In this document: positions 32,704 to 41,545 of the stretch, one piece after another
Position numbering within the stretch: position 1 is the stretch's first letter
Layout: every line of letters begins with the position of its first letter
NCBI GenBank assembly: GCA_947627795.1
Contig: CANQXJ010000002.1
Coordinates: forward strand, 1-64,000
Source of the DNA: an uncultured Clostridia bacterium
GTDB lineage: Bacteria > Bacillota > Clostridia > UBA1381
Direction of reading: 5' to 3'
DNA: 64,000 nt
Program-made: the position numbers and the translations under genes
Notes under the pieces: model-generated
Seen by the model: the letters and a program-made list of their open reading frames with translations, nothing else
What the model was told of the DNA's origin: nothing
The model's database searches: none

Positions 32704-35700
32704 ATTTTTGCAGTTCAATAACCGTATCCAGCAATTCATGAATTACCGTGATCGGGTTATCTGTCAGCTTTTCTATTTTAAACGTTATTATCGGATTCAC
32801 CGACGACGCGAGCTTTATACGCTTCGGGAATTTCTTATCGAGCGCCATAACGAGCGGCGCGTCCAATCTATCCTCGTTGAATTTCAGCGAAACCGACTGC
32901 TGCCGCTGCGTGATTTCGCATATCCCCGCCTCGCGCGCGGGGAGCTTCAGCGCCGCGACGTCGATTATATTCTGCACCGCCAAAGGAATATCGCCGTAGC
33001 GGTCAATCAATTCGTCCTCAATCTCAAACTTGTCGTCCTCACTTGAGATCGCGGCTATGCGCTTGTACATATCAATGCGCTGGTTGTGGTTTTCGATGTA
33101 GTCCTCCGGCAAATATGCGTTTACGTCAATATCGACGGTCACGTCGAAATCTATCTTCGTTTCAATGCCCTGCGCCTCGTCAACGCTTTCCTTTAACAGC
33201 TTGCAGTACATATCATAGCCGACGCTGTCCATATGCCCGTGCTGCTCCGCGCCGAGAATATTTCCCGCGCCGCGTATTTCCAGATCGCGCATCGCGATTT
33301 TAAAGCCCGAGCCGAACTCCGTAAACTCCTTTACCGCCCTCAAACGCTTTGAAGCCACGTCGGACAAGACGTTGCCCCTGTTGTACACGAGATACGCGTA
33401 CGCCGCGCGGTTGGAGCGTCCGACTCTTCCGCGAAGCTGATAGAGCTGCGCCAAGCCCATTCTGTCAGCGTTTTCGATTATAATGGTGTTGGCGTTGGGT
33501 ATGTCAAGACCTGTTTCGATAATCGTCGTGCAGACGAGAACGTCGGTTTTGCCCTCGACCATGTCGTACATGATGTCCTCGAGGTCGTCCTCCTTCATCC
33601 TGCCGTGACCGACCGCGACGTTTATATCGGGGAAATTCTCCTTTATCCATTCCGCTTTTTTGTGTATTCCCTCGATGCGGTTATAGAGGTAAAATACCTG
33701 ACCGCCGCGCGAAAGCTCGTTGCGTATCGCGTCAAGCAGCACCGCCGGATTTTCCTCCAAAACGTAGGTCTGAACGGGATAGCGGTTTTCGGGCGGCTCG
33801 GTCAATACGCTCATGTCTCTTACGCTCGTCATCGCCATGTGGAGCGTGCGCGGTATCGGCGTAGCCGTCATTGTCAGCACGTCTACGCTCGTTTTAAGCT
33901 CCTTGAGCCGCTCCTTGTGCGCGACACCGAAGCGCTGCTCCTCGTCGATTATGAGAAGCCCCAAGTCTTTAAACGCTATATCCTTCGATAAAATGCGGTG
34001 CGTTCCGATAACTATGTCGATCTCGCCGGATTTCAGCTTTTTTATTATGCGCTTCTGCTCCGTAGGCGTTCTGAAACGCGAGAGCATCTCCACCTTTATC
34101 GGGAAATCCTCCATGCGCTTTAAAAATGTTTCGTAATGCTGCATAGCGAGAATGGTGGTGGGGCAGAGGTACGCGACCTGCTTCGAGTCGGTGACCGCCT
34201 TGAACGCCGCGCGAAGCGCGACCTCAGTTTTACCGAAGCCTACGTCGCCGCAGAGCAGCCTATCCATCGGGCGCGGCTTTTCCATATCCGCTTTGACCTC
34301 CTCGATCGAGCGGAGCTGGTCGTCCGTTTCCCGGTACTCGAACGTGTCCTCAAAATCGCGCTGCCAGGGCGTGTCGGGGCTGAACGCGAAGCCCTTCGTG
34401 CGCTCGCGCGCCGCATACAGCGCAATAAGTTTCTGCGCCAACTCCGCCGTAGACGCTTTCACGCGCTGCTTCGTCTTGTTCCATTCGTTCCCGCCAAGCT
34501 TGTTGAGCTTTACAGGGTGCTCGCTGCCGCCTGAAACGTATTTGTACAGCATATTGAGCTGGTCGATCGGTACATACAGACAGTCCGTGCCTCGGTACTG
34601 AATTTTCAGATAATCCTTCGTCACATTATTGACCGTCATGCGCTGCGTGCCCATATACTGACCAATTCCGTGCGTCTGATGAACAACGTAATCGCCCGCG
34701 TTTATGTCGTTGTACGATTTTATCCTGTCCGCGTTGTCGACCGCGCGTCTGCGGCGGCTTTTCTTAGTGTCGAAAATCTCGCGGTCGCTGACGAGCACGA
34801 AGTTTATTTCGGGATATTCAAATCCCTTGTTGAGATTGCCGCGCATAACGGATATCCTACCCTCCCGGAAGTCCGCGCCGTCCTTGATGAACTCCGCGTT
34901 AAAGCCGCGCTCCTTCAATACGCCCGTGATATTCTCTCCGCGTCCGCGCGAGGACGCCAAAATAACGACGGTCGCTTTCTTTTCCTGCCATACGCGCAGA
35001 TCGTCGTATAAATAATCTATTTTTCCGTGGAATGAAACGGTTGTTTTCGTGGTAAAATCAGCGAGATGCTTGTATTTGAAATCCGTCCGCGTGTGCGAGA
35101 GCGAATCAATAGAAATTACCTTTCTCGCGGTCATTTTCAAAATAGCCTCGCCGTAGGTGAGGAAAACGTCCTCCTTCTGCGAGCCGAGTATGCCCTTATT
35201 TTTAAGCTCTGTCACGATCTCGCCCTTTTCCCACGCGAACGTCTTGCCGCGCTCGGCTATTCGCTTCGGGTCGAGTACGAAAACAAGACCGTTTTCCTCA
35301 ATATAGTCGAGAACGGTCGGGATCTTGTCGTAGATAAGCCGTATATATTTGTCGATAGAGGGAAAATAGTGCCGCTCGTTAAAGCTTTCGATATCCGCGC
35401 TTGTCGTTTCGATATACGCCGTCATATCGACCTTGCGCCGCTTCGCTTGGGCTATCCGCTTTTCGAGAATTTCAACTATTTCCGCCTTTTTCTCCATGCT
35501 CATCACAGCCTCGACAGCCGGAATTACAGCCGCCCTATCGACCTTTTCCATAGACCTCTGCGAAGCCACGTCGAACACGCGAATAGAGTCGGTTTCGTCG
35601 TCGAAAAACTCAATTCTGAACGGATTATCCGAGCCGGGTGAGAAAATATCGACTATGCCGCCGCGCATAGCGAACTGCCCCGGGGCTTCTACTATGTCAT

Positions 35701-36178
35701 CGCGGCTGTAGCCCAGGCATACCAAATCCCGCGCGAGCTTTTCCAAGTCAAATATTTTCCCAAGCTCAAATTCTATACTGCCGTTTTCAAAGATCTCCTT
35801 TTCGGCGGTGTACTGCATGACCGCGTCAAGACTTGTCACGACAATATGCGGCTCGCCGTCCGAAAGGCGGGCTAAGGCTTTGAGCCTAGCGTACTCGTTC
35901 TGGTGTCCGCTTGTTTCGATGTTATAAAAAATGTACTCCTTTGAGGGGAAATACAGCGCGCTGTCCGTATACAGCCGCATATCCTCAAAAAGCGCGCGCG
36001 CCTCCATGTCGCTGTAAGTCACAACGCAGGCATTGCCGCCGTTTTCGCGCCACAGCGAGTATATGAGATGTCCCTGCGCCGATTCCGCGACGCCCGCGAT
36101 TGATATCGGTGTGTTGTTCAAGTTGTCTGCAACGCCGATATATGGGGGATAGCCGCGTAAAATGTCCGAAAAATTCAT
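32702..36178 (-). CDS. mfd: transcription-repair coupling factor Mfd
   Basis: 1158 aa, full length. N-terminal UvrB-homology modules (about 1-340), CarD-like RNA polymerase-interacting domain (about 480-570; AGDYVVHQTHGIGQY), RecG-type translocase with Walker A GDVGFGKTEVALRAA, IIDEEQRFG and the TRG-like QLRGRVGRS, then the TRCF C-terminal domain (about 1000-1150). It removes stalled RNA polymerase and recruits UvrA. Start overlaps pth stop by ATGA. Confidence 0.96.
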   Translation of the reverse strand: MNFSDILRGYPPYIGVADNLNNTPISIAGVAESAQGHLIYSLWRENGGNACVVTYSDMEARALFEDMRLYTDSALYFPSKEYIFYNIETSGHQNEYARLKALARLSDGEPHIVVTSLDAVMQYTAEKEIFENGSIEFELGKIFDLEKLARDLVCLGYSRDDIVEAPGQFAMRGGIVDIFSPGSDNPFRIEFFDDETDSIRVFDVASQRSMEKVDRAAVIPAVEAVMSMEKKAEIVEILEKRIAQAKRRKVDMTAYIETTSADIESFNERHYFPSIDKYIRLIYDKIPTVLDYIEENGLVFVLDPKRIAERGKTFAWEKGEIVTELKNKGILGSQKEDVFLTYGEAILKMTARKVISIDSLSHTRTDFKYKHLADFTTKTTVSFHGKIDYLYDDLRVWQEKKATVVILASSRGRGENITGVLKERGFNAEFIKDGADFREGRISVMRGNLNKGFEYPEINFVLVSDREIFDTKKSRRRRAVDNADRIKSYNDINAGDYVVHQTHGIGQYMGTQRMTVNNVTKDYLKIQYRGTDCLYVPIDQLNMLYKYVSGGSEHPVKLNKLGGNEWNKTKQRVKASTAELAQKLIALYAARERTKGFAFSPDTPWQRDFEDTFEYRETDDQLRSIEEVKADMEKPRPMDRLLCGDVGFGKTEVALRAAFKAVTDSKQVAYLCPTTILAMQHYETFLKRMEDFPIKVEMLSRFRTPTEQKRIIKKLKSGEIDIVIGTHRILSKDIAFKDLGLLIIDEEQRFGVAHKERLKELKTSVDVLTMTATPIPRTLHMAMTSVRDMSVLTEPPENRYPVQTYVLEENPAVLLDAIRNELSRGGQVFYLYNRIEGIHKKAEWIKENFPDINVAVGHGRMKEDDLEDIMYDMVEGKTDVLVCTTIIETGLDIPNANTIIIENADRMGLAQLYQLRGRVGRSNRAAYAYLVYNRGNVLSDVASKRLRAVKEFTEFGSGFKIAMRDLEIRGAGNILGAEQHGHMDSVGYDMYCKLLKESVDEAQGIETKIDFDVTVDIDVNAYLPEDYIENHNQRIDMYKRIAAISSEDDKFEIEDELIDRYGDIPLAVQNIIDVAALKLPAREAGICEITQRQQSVSLKFNEDRLDAPLVMALDKKFPKRIKLASSVNPIITFKIEKLTDNPITVIHELLDTVIELQK

Positions 36179-36747
36179 ATTTGCCTCGAATTAAACCTGT
36201 TCATCGCCGATTCCGAACCGTTTTTTATAATTTCCTCAACCGCTCCGGCGGCGTTTATTATGCTCTTTTCCAGTATCGGAATTTCCTCGCGCGTGAACCT
36301 GCCGAGGACGTAATCCTTTAAATCGTAATCCTCGTGCTCCGGCGCACCCACGCCGATTTTAACGCGCGGAAACTCGTCGCTCTGCAAACGGTATATTATG
36401 GATTTCAGCCCGTTATGCCCTCCCGCGCTCCCCTTGGCGCGCACGCGTATGCGTCCCGCCTCGAGGGAAACGTCGTCGTTTATTATAATTATGTTTTCCG
36501 GCGGCAGCTTATAAAATTCGGCAAAATCGCCGATACTGTCGCCGCTCAAATTCATATAAGTCTGCGGCTTCACGAGCAGGACCTTTTCACCCGCGATATT
36601 CGTCTCGCCGTAAAGAGCCTTGAATTTGAGCTTATTTATTTTCACGTGAAGCTGATCGGCAATATAATCTATGGTATGGAACCCGATATTATGCCGCGTC
36701 ATTTCATACTGTCTGCCGGGGTTGCCCAGACCTGCGATAATGTACAT
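36175..36747 (-). CDS. pth: peptidyl-tRNA hydrolase
   Basis: 190 aa. GLGNPGRQYEMTRHNIGF (catalytic His), KPQTYMNLSG and NDDVSLEAG, and the GSAGGHNGLKSI loop mark Pth. It recycles peptidyl-tRNA released from stalled ribosomes. The order glmU-pth-mfd is common in Firmicutes; here two repeat elements lie between glmU and pth. I see no strong promoter in that gap. Confidence 0.95.
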   Translation of the reverse strand: MYIIAGLGNPGRQYEMTRHNIGFHTIDYIADQLHVKINKLKFKALYGETNIAGEKVLLVKPQTYMNLSGDSIGDFAEFYKLPPENIIIINDDVSLEAGRIRVRAKGSAGGHNGLKSIIYRLQSDEFPRVKIGVGAPEHEDYDLKDYVLGRFTREEIPILEKSIINAAGAVEEIIKNGSESAMNRFNSRQI

Positions 36748-36791
36748 GATGTTGTTCCTTTCCGTTGGGTAAATTACGATTTAGCGGTATA

Positions 36792-36905
36792 AGCCTCCCT
36801 TGTCAAAGGGAGGGGGACCGCGTAGCGGTGGAGGGATTCATTTTTTAGGTTAGCGAAGGAATCCCCCAGTCAGCTGCGCTGACAGCCCCCTTTGACAAGG
36901 GGGCC
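36792..36905. repeat. 114-bp inverted-repeat element (CTCCCTTGTCAAAGGGAG family)
   Basis: Long imperfect palindrome: GCCTCCCTTGTCAAAGGGAG at one end matches the reverse complement of the other end (CCCTTTGACAAGGGGGCC). Nested smaller palindromes CCGCGTAGCGG and TCAGCTGCGCTGA occur inside. Elements of this look are widespread in gut Firmicutes. Non-coding; lies in the glmU-pth gap. Confidence 0.8.
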
Positions 36906-36909
36906 TTTT

Positions 36910-36977
36910 GTAGGGGCGAACCGTGTTCACCCGTTCCCAATGTATCGCACATGCGGGCGAACGCGGTTCGCCCCTAC
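36910..36977. repeat. 68-bp inverted-repeat element (GTAGGGGCGAAC family)
   Basis: 24-bp arms GTAGGGGCGAACCGTGTTCA... and ...CGCGGTTCGCCCCTAC in inverted orientation. It sits 4 bp from the previous element but has different arms, so it is a second family. Confidence 0.8.
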
Positions 36978-37026
36978 ACCCACGCCGCCGATACGCACAT
37001 AAATCATAATTTACCCCATCCCCGCA

Positions 37027-37054
37027 AATCGGGCTGTCGGTTGACAGCCCGATT
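37027..37054. terminator. stem-loop directly after glmU
   Basis: Perfect 12-bp stem AATCGGGCTGTC / GACAGCCCGATT with GGTT loop, 5 bp beyond the glmU stop. It lacks a good T tract on the minus strand, so it may be partial terminator or 3'-end protection. Confidence 0.5.
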
Positions 37055-37058
37055 GGGG

Positions 37059-38420
37059 TTATTTTCTCCTATCTTTTTTCCATTCAGCCTTATTAATCTG
37101 TCTCGCTCTCGCGATCGATAGCGTTCCCTCGGGGATGTCGTCCGTTATCGTCGAGCCCGCCGCTATATACGCGCCCTTGCCTACGTTTACGGGCGATACG
37201 AGGTTGGTGTTGCAGCCGATGAACGAATCGTCGCCGATTGTAGTTCTGTATTTCTTCTTGCCGTCGTAATTGACCGTCACCGTGCCGCAGCCGAAGTTTA
37301 CGTTTTTACCGACGTCGCTGTCGCCTATGTAGGTGAGATGCGAGATTTTCGTGCCGTCGTCGATAGTCGAGTTTTTAAGCTCCACAAAATCGCCGACCTT
37401 GACGTGCTCGCCCACGGTACAGTCGGGGCGGATATACGCGAACGGTCCGACCGTCGTGTGCTCTCCGACCGTAGAGTTAATAATAACCGAATTTAAAATA
37501 TTTACGTTGTCCTTAATAACGGCGTTATCGAGCGTGCTGCCCTGACCTACCACGCAGCCCGAGCCGATTTTCGTGCCGTTTTTAAGCGTCACGTTCGAGC
37601 CGATCTCCGTGTCGTTTCCGATCTCAACGCCCGCCTCGATATAAATGCTTTCGGGAATCCGCATGGTTACGCCGTTTTTCATATGATACGCGTTAATGCG
37701 CGCCTGCATTATTTTCTCCGCTTCGCTTAACTGCAGTCTGTCGTTTATGCCGCGTATCTCGTCGTTGTCCTCGATCGTGTACGCGCCGACCTTTTTGCCC
37801 GCCGCGAGAAGTATTTCAAGCGTGTCGGTGAGATAATACTCGCCCTGCGCGTTGTTCGGCTTTATCTCGCCGAGAGCATAAGCAAGTGACTGCGCGTCAA
37901 ATACGTACATACCCGAATTTACCTCGCGTATCTTCTTTTCCTCGTCACGCGCGTCCTTCTGCTCGACTATACGCAAAACGCCGCCGTCAGCGCCGCGCAC
38001 GATTCGTCCGTAGCCCGCCGCGTCGGGAAGGACAGCGGTTATGACAGTCGCCCGGTTTCCGCTTGACGCGTGGTATTCGACCGCATTTTGTATCATTTCC
38101 GCGGTTATAAGCGGCGTATCGCCGTTTAAAATAACGATATTTCCTTTTGCCGCCTTAATGTGATCCATCGCCTGAATTACCGCGTGACCGGTGCCCTTTT
38201 GCTCCGCCTGGAGCGCGAACTCGGTTTCGCCCGATAATTCCGCCTTGACCAAATCGGCGCAATGACCGATTACCGTCACCGTTTTATCCGCCCCCGCCGT
38301 CTTAGACGCGTCTATTACCCACTTGCAAAGCGGCTTGCCGCATACGCGGTGGAGCACCTTCGGCATAGCCGACTTCATGCGCGTACCCATGCCCGCCGCG
38401 AGTATAATTGATGTGAACAT
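37059..38420 (-). CDS. glmU: bifunctional GlcNAc-1-P uridyltransferase / GlcN-1-P acetyltransferase
   Basis: I use ATG 38420 (MFTSIILAAGMG), 10 nt from GGAAAGG; the track's TTG is too close to that site. 453 aa. Nucleotidyltransferase domain with LAAGMGTRMKS and NGDTPLIT (about 1-230), then the left-handed hexapeptide beta-helix with RPDCTVGEHVKVGDFVELKN and a terminal acetyltransferase part. It makes UDP-GlcNAc for peptidoglycan. 25 bp downstream of ribF. Confidence 0.95.
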   Translation of the reverse strand: MFTSIILAAGMGTRMKSAMPKVLHRVCGKPLCKWVIDASKTAGADKTVTVIGHCADLVKAELSGETEFALQAEQKGTGHAVIQAMDHIKAAKGNIVILNGDTPLITAEMIQNAVEYHASSGNRATVITAVLPDAAGYGRIVRGADGGVLRIVEQKDARDEEKKIREVNSGMYVFDAQSLAYALGEIKPNNAQGEYYLTDTLEILLAAGKKVGAYTIEDNDEIRGINDRLQLSEAEKIMQARINAYHMKNGVTMRIPESIYIEAGVEIGNDTEIGSNVTLKNGTKIGSGCVVGQGSTLDNAVIKDNVNILNSVIINSTVGEHTTVGPFAYIRPDCTVGEHVKVGDFVELKNSTIDDGTKISHLTYIGDSDVGKNVNFGCGTVTVNYDGKKKYRTTIGDDSFIGCNTNLVSPVNVGKGAYIAAGSTITDDIPEGTLSIARARQINKAEWKKDRRK

Positions 38421-38445
38421 TTTTATCAATCCTTTCCGATAAAAT

Positions 38446-39339
38446 CTATAGATCCATCGCTCTTACCGCCTTGATGTCCGACTGTATCTGCGTTTTAAGA
38501 GCGTCCATGCTTTCAAATTTTATATCGCCGCGCAAGCGTTTTGCAAACGACACGCGGATATATTCTCCGTAAATGTCCTCGTGAAAATCGAGGATATGGC
38601 TTTCTATCGTGATATTTTCCGCACCGAACGTAGGATTGCTGCCGACGTTTATAACGCTTTTCAGGCGCAGCCCGTTTACGTATGTAATTCCTGCGTAAAC
38701 GCCGTTTTTCGGGATAGCCATATTTTTATCGTAATCGACGTTAGCCGTCGGAACGCCCATTTTCCGACCGTTCTGCAAGCCCTTTATAACTCTGCCCTCG
38801 ACGCAGAACCGCCTTCCGAGAAATCGCTCGGCTTCCTCTGTCTCGCCAGCTTTTATAAGCTCGCGGATATAAGTGCTCGAAACGATCTTGCCGTCAATTT
38901 TGATAACGTCCGTGACAAGAACCTCAAAGCCGTATTTTTCGCCGAGCTTGCGAAGCGTTTCAACGTCTCCGGCGGCTTTATGTCCAAAGCGGTAGTCGTA
39001 GCCGACGCAGACCGCCTTTACCTTTAAATTCAGCACAAGCTGCTTTATAAACTCCTCGGGCGTAAGACGCATAAATTCCTTCGTGAACCTGCGGAATTTC
39101 ACAAAATCGGGCTTTTCGCGCCCGAGCAGCTCCACCTTCGCCTCGTTCGGAGTGATCAATTCAACATTTTTAAAATTGTCCTCAAACAGTAGCACGCCGC
39201 TTTTGAGGTTATGCTCCTTCGCGTATCTGATACCGTCCCGAATGATGGTCATGTGCGCGACATGCAGCCCGTCGAAATTGCCCAAAGCCACCACAGTGCC
39301 GTCGTAAGGCGGTATATCGTTTTCAAAAAATACTTCCAA
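38446..39339 (-). CDS. ribF: bifunctional riboflavin kinase / FAD synthetase
   Basis: 297 aa. N-terminal adenylyltransferase with ALGNFDGLHVAH and STYIRELI; C-terminal flavokinase with GRVIKGLQNGRKMGVPTANV and the PKNGVYAG strand. Converts riboflavin to FMN and FAD. It follows truB after 9 bp, the usual order. Confidence 0.94.
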   Translation of the reverse strand: MEVFFENDIPPYDGTVVALGNFDGLHVAHMTIIRDGIRYAKEHNLKSGVLLFEDNFKNVELITPNEAKVELLGREKPDFVKFRRFTKEFMRLTPEEFIKQLVLNLKVKAVCVGYDYRFGHKAAGDVETLRKLGEKYGFEVLVTDVIKIDGKIVSSTYIRELIKAGETEEAERFLGRRFCVEGRVIKGLQNGRKMGVPTANVDYDKNMAIPKNGVYAGITYVNGLRLKSVINVGSNPTFGAENITIESHILDFHEDIYGEYIRVSFAKRLRGDIKFESMDALKTQIQSDIKAVRAMDL

Positions 39340-39348
39340 TGGTGCCTC

Positions 39349-40218
39349 CTAATTCCAAAACGCTTTTTCCAAAACAAGCCGTTCTTCCATGCATTTCGAC
39401 ACACACAGAAACTTTCCGTTTTCGTCGTACAGCCTGTACCGCTGCCCTTCGTCAAGCCCTCGGTACGTCATTCTAACGCCGTTTACTATGCTTTTCGTCT
39501 GCTTTTCGTTTAATTTTATTTCCGGCAAATCAGCGAACAGCGCGTCTACGGGAATCAGCGCGCTTTCCAAATCACCGAGCGACTCCAGCTCCTCGGGCGT
39601 GCGCGCCTGCTCTATCGTGAACATACCCGTTTTGGTGCGTTCGAGCTTGCTCATATACGCGAGCGTACCCAGTTTTTCGCCGATGTCGCGGCAGAGCGTC
39701 CTTATATACGTTCCTTTTGAGCACAGCACGTCGAGCGTAACCGTGTTCTTTTCCAAATCTATATCAAGTATATTTATTTCAAAAACAGTAATTTTCCGCG
39801 CGGGGCGTTCGATTTCTTCGCCCTTCCGCGCAAGCTCATACAGCTTTTTGCCGTCCTTTTTTATCGCGGAGTACATAGGCGGTACCTGCTCGATTTCGCC
39901 GACAAAACCGCTTACCGCCGCGCGTATTTCATCCTCGCCAACGTTTACCTCTCGCCGCCTGATAACATTTCCAGACGCGTCCTGCGTATCGGTTTCCGCT
40001 CCGAGCGTCATTTCCGCGCGGTAGCGCTTATCGGAAAGCGTCAGCATATCCGCAGCCTTCGTCGCGCTTCCTATACATATCGGCAGCACCCCCGACGCGT
40101 CCGGATCGAGCGTACCGGTGTGACCTATTTTTTTTATCCCCGTCAGCCGCCGCATAAAATATACCATATCATGCGACGTTCTGCCGACAGGCTTGTTAAG
40201 TACGATTATTCCGTTCAT
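39349..40218 (-). CDS. truB: tRNA pseudouridine(55) synthase TruB
   Basis: I use ATG 40218 (MNGIIVLNKPVG), which overlaps the nrnA stop as ATGA; 289 aa. The catalytic Asp is in GHTGTLDPDASGVLP; KGTYIRTLCRDIGE and a C-terminal PUA-like domain follow. Makes pseudouridine 55 in the T loop of tRNAs. Confidence 0.94.
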   Translation of the reverse strand: MNGIIVLNKPVGRTSHDMVYFMRRLTGIKKIGHTGTLDPDASGVLPICIGSATKAADMLTLSDKRYRAEMTLGAETDTQDASGNVIRRREVNVGEDEIRAAVSGFVGEIEQVPPMYSAIKKDGKKLYELARKGEEIERPARKITVFEINILDIDLEKNTVTLDVLCSKGTYIRTLCRDIGEKLGTLAYMSKLERTKTGMFTIEQARTPEELESLGDLESALIPVDALFADLPEIKLNEKQTKSIVNGVRMTYRGLDEGQRYRLYDENGKFLCVSKCMEERLVLEKAFWN

Positions 40219-41171
40219 GGCAGCTGCTTTACGCACTCAGCCACAAGAAGCCTTTCCGCTTCTTCAAAGGATTCAGCGCTGATCGTGCAGCCGGACGCTT
40301 TCGTATGACCGCCGCCGCCGAAAACAAGCGCCGCCTTCGACACATCCGCATCGCCGTTTGAGCGTATGCTTGCGCGGATAACGCCGTTCTGATGCTTAAT
40401 GCACACGGCTATCTCAGTTCCCGCGATGCTTCGCGGAATCTCGACAAGATTCGGAGCGTCCTTGACATTCGCGCCGCATTTTTCAAACATTGAGTCGTCA
40501 ACAAGAGCGACCTGTATGCGACCGTCCGCGTAGGAGTGCAGATTTCTGACTATCTCCGAGCGCAGAAGCAGAGTTTCTCTCGAATAAGTGTCAAACAGCA
40601 GCCGCGCGATTTTTTCATGATTTATGTCGTGCTCCAAAAGCTCCGCCGCCGCGCGCATTGTCTTGGGGCGTACGTTGCTGAATTTGAAGCAACCCGTATC
40701 GGAGCAGATGGCGATATATAAATACCTTGCTATTTCGTCGTTTAACTCGATTTCCATAGCCTTGAACAGCGATGTCAATATTTCGCTTGTCGCGGCGGCG
40801 TCTCCGTCCACGAGATTCGCGTCGGCGAAATGAGTGTTTGTATAGTGATGGTCAATATTCACACTGTTTCCTATCTCGTCAAATATTTTACTGCGCGCGC
40901 CGACTCTGCCGAGATCGCCGCAGTCGAGACACACGCATAAATCGTGCCTTTCGGCTAAGCTGATTTCGGGATTATAAATCGTGTATTCGCCGCCCATAAA
41001 TTTAAGATGATCCTCAATATCGTCCTCCGTGTAGCAAACAGCTTCCTTGCCGATAGAGCGCATAGCCGCCGCGAACGCGAAGCATGAGCCCAAAGCGTCC
41101 GGATCCTCATTGACGTGCGGCAAAAGCGCCATCGAGCGCGCCGATTTGATTTTGTTGATGACCTCCTGCAT
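40215..41171 (-). CDS. nrnA: DHH-family oligoribonuclease / pAp phosphatase
   Basis: 318 aa. DHH domain motifs PHVNEDPDALGS, CLDCGDLGR and NIDHHYTNT, plus DHHA1 motif FGGGGHTKASGCTI. Degrades nanoRNAs and 3'-phosphoadenosine 5'-phosphate. Between rbfA and truB, as in Bacillus and Clostridia. Confidence 0.92.
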   Translation of the reverse strand: MQEVINKIKSARSMALLPHVNEDPDALGSCFAFAAAMRSIGKEAVCYTEDDIEDHLKFMGGEYTIYNPEISLAERHDLCVCLDCGDLGRVGARSKIFDEIGNSVNIDHHYTNTHFADANLVDGDAAATSEILTSLFKAMEIELNDEIARYLYIAICSDTGCFKFSNVRPKTMRAAAELLEHDINHEKIARLLFDTYSRETLLLRSEIVRNLHSYADGRIQVALVDDSMFEKCGANVKDAPNLVEIPRSIAGTEIAVCIKHQNGVIRASIRSNGDADVSKAALVFGGGGHTKASGCTISAESFEEAERLLVAECVKQLP

Positions 41172-41194
41172 TATTCCACCCCTATATAATAAAT

Positions 41195-41539
41195 TTATTC
41201 GTTTTTCTTTTCCACGCTTTTTAAAAGCTTCTCAATGTGCGCGCCGTGCTCTATCGAATGGTCTAATTCAAACACAAACTCCGGCGTATAACGCAGATCT
41301 ATCTTTTTGCCTATCTCACGCCGCACAAAGCCGGCCGCGCTCCTCAAACCCTCCATAGCCTTTTTTTTGGTTTCCTCATCGCCCATGACCGAGATATACG
41401 CCTTCGCGTAACGCAAATCACTCGTGACGTTTACGGCGACAACGCTCGTCATCATGGGTATGCGCGTGTCCTTTAAATTGCGTATCACGTTCGCCAGCTC
41501 GCGGCGAACCTCTTCGTTTATTTTGTCAATTCTTGCCAT
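41195..41539 (-). CDS. rbfA: 30S ribosome-binding factor A
   Basis: 114 aa, KH-fold: RIDKINEEVRRELANVI, VTSDLRYAKAYISVMG and RYTPEFVFELDHSIEHG. Needed for late 16S rRNA processing. 6 bp after infB. Confidence 0.94.
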   Translation of the reverse strand: MARIDKINEEVRRELANVIRNLKDTRIPMMTSVVAVNVTSDLRYAKAYISVMGDEETKKKAMEGLRSAAGFVRREIGKKIDLRYTPEFVFELDHSIEHGAHIEKLLKSVEKKNE

Positions 41540-41545
41540 AATCCT

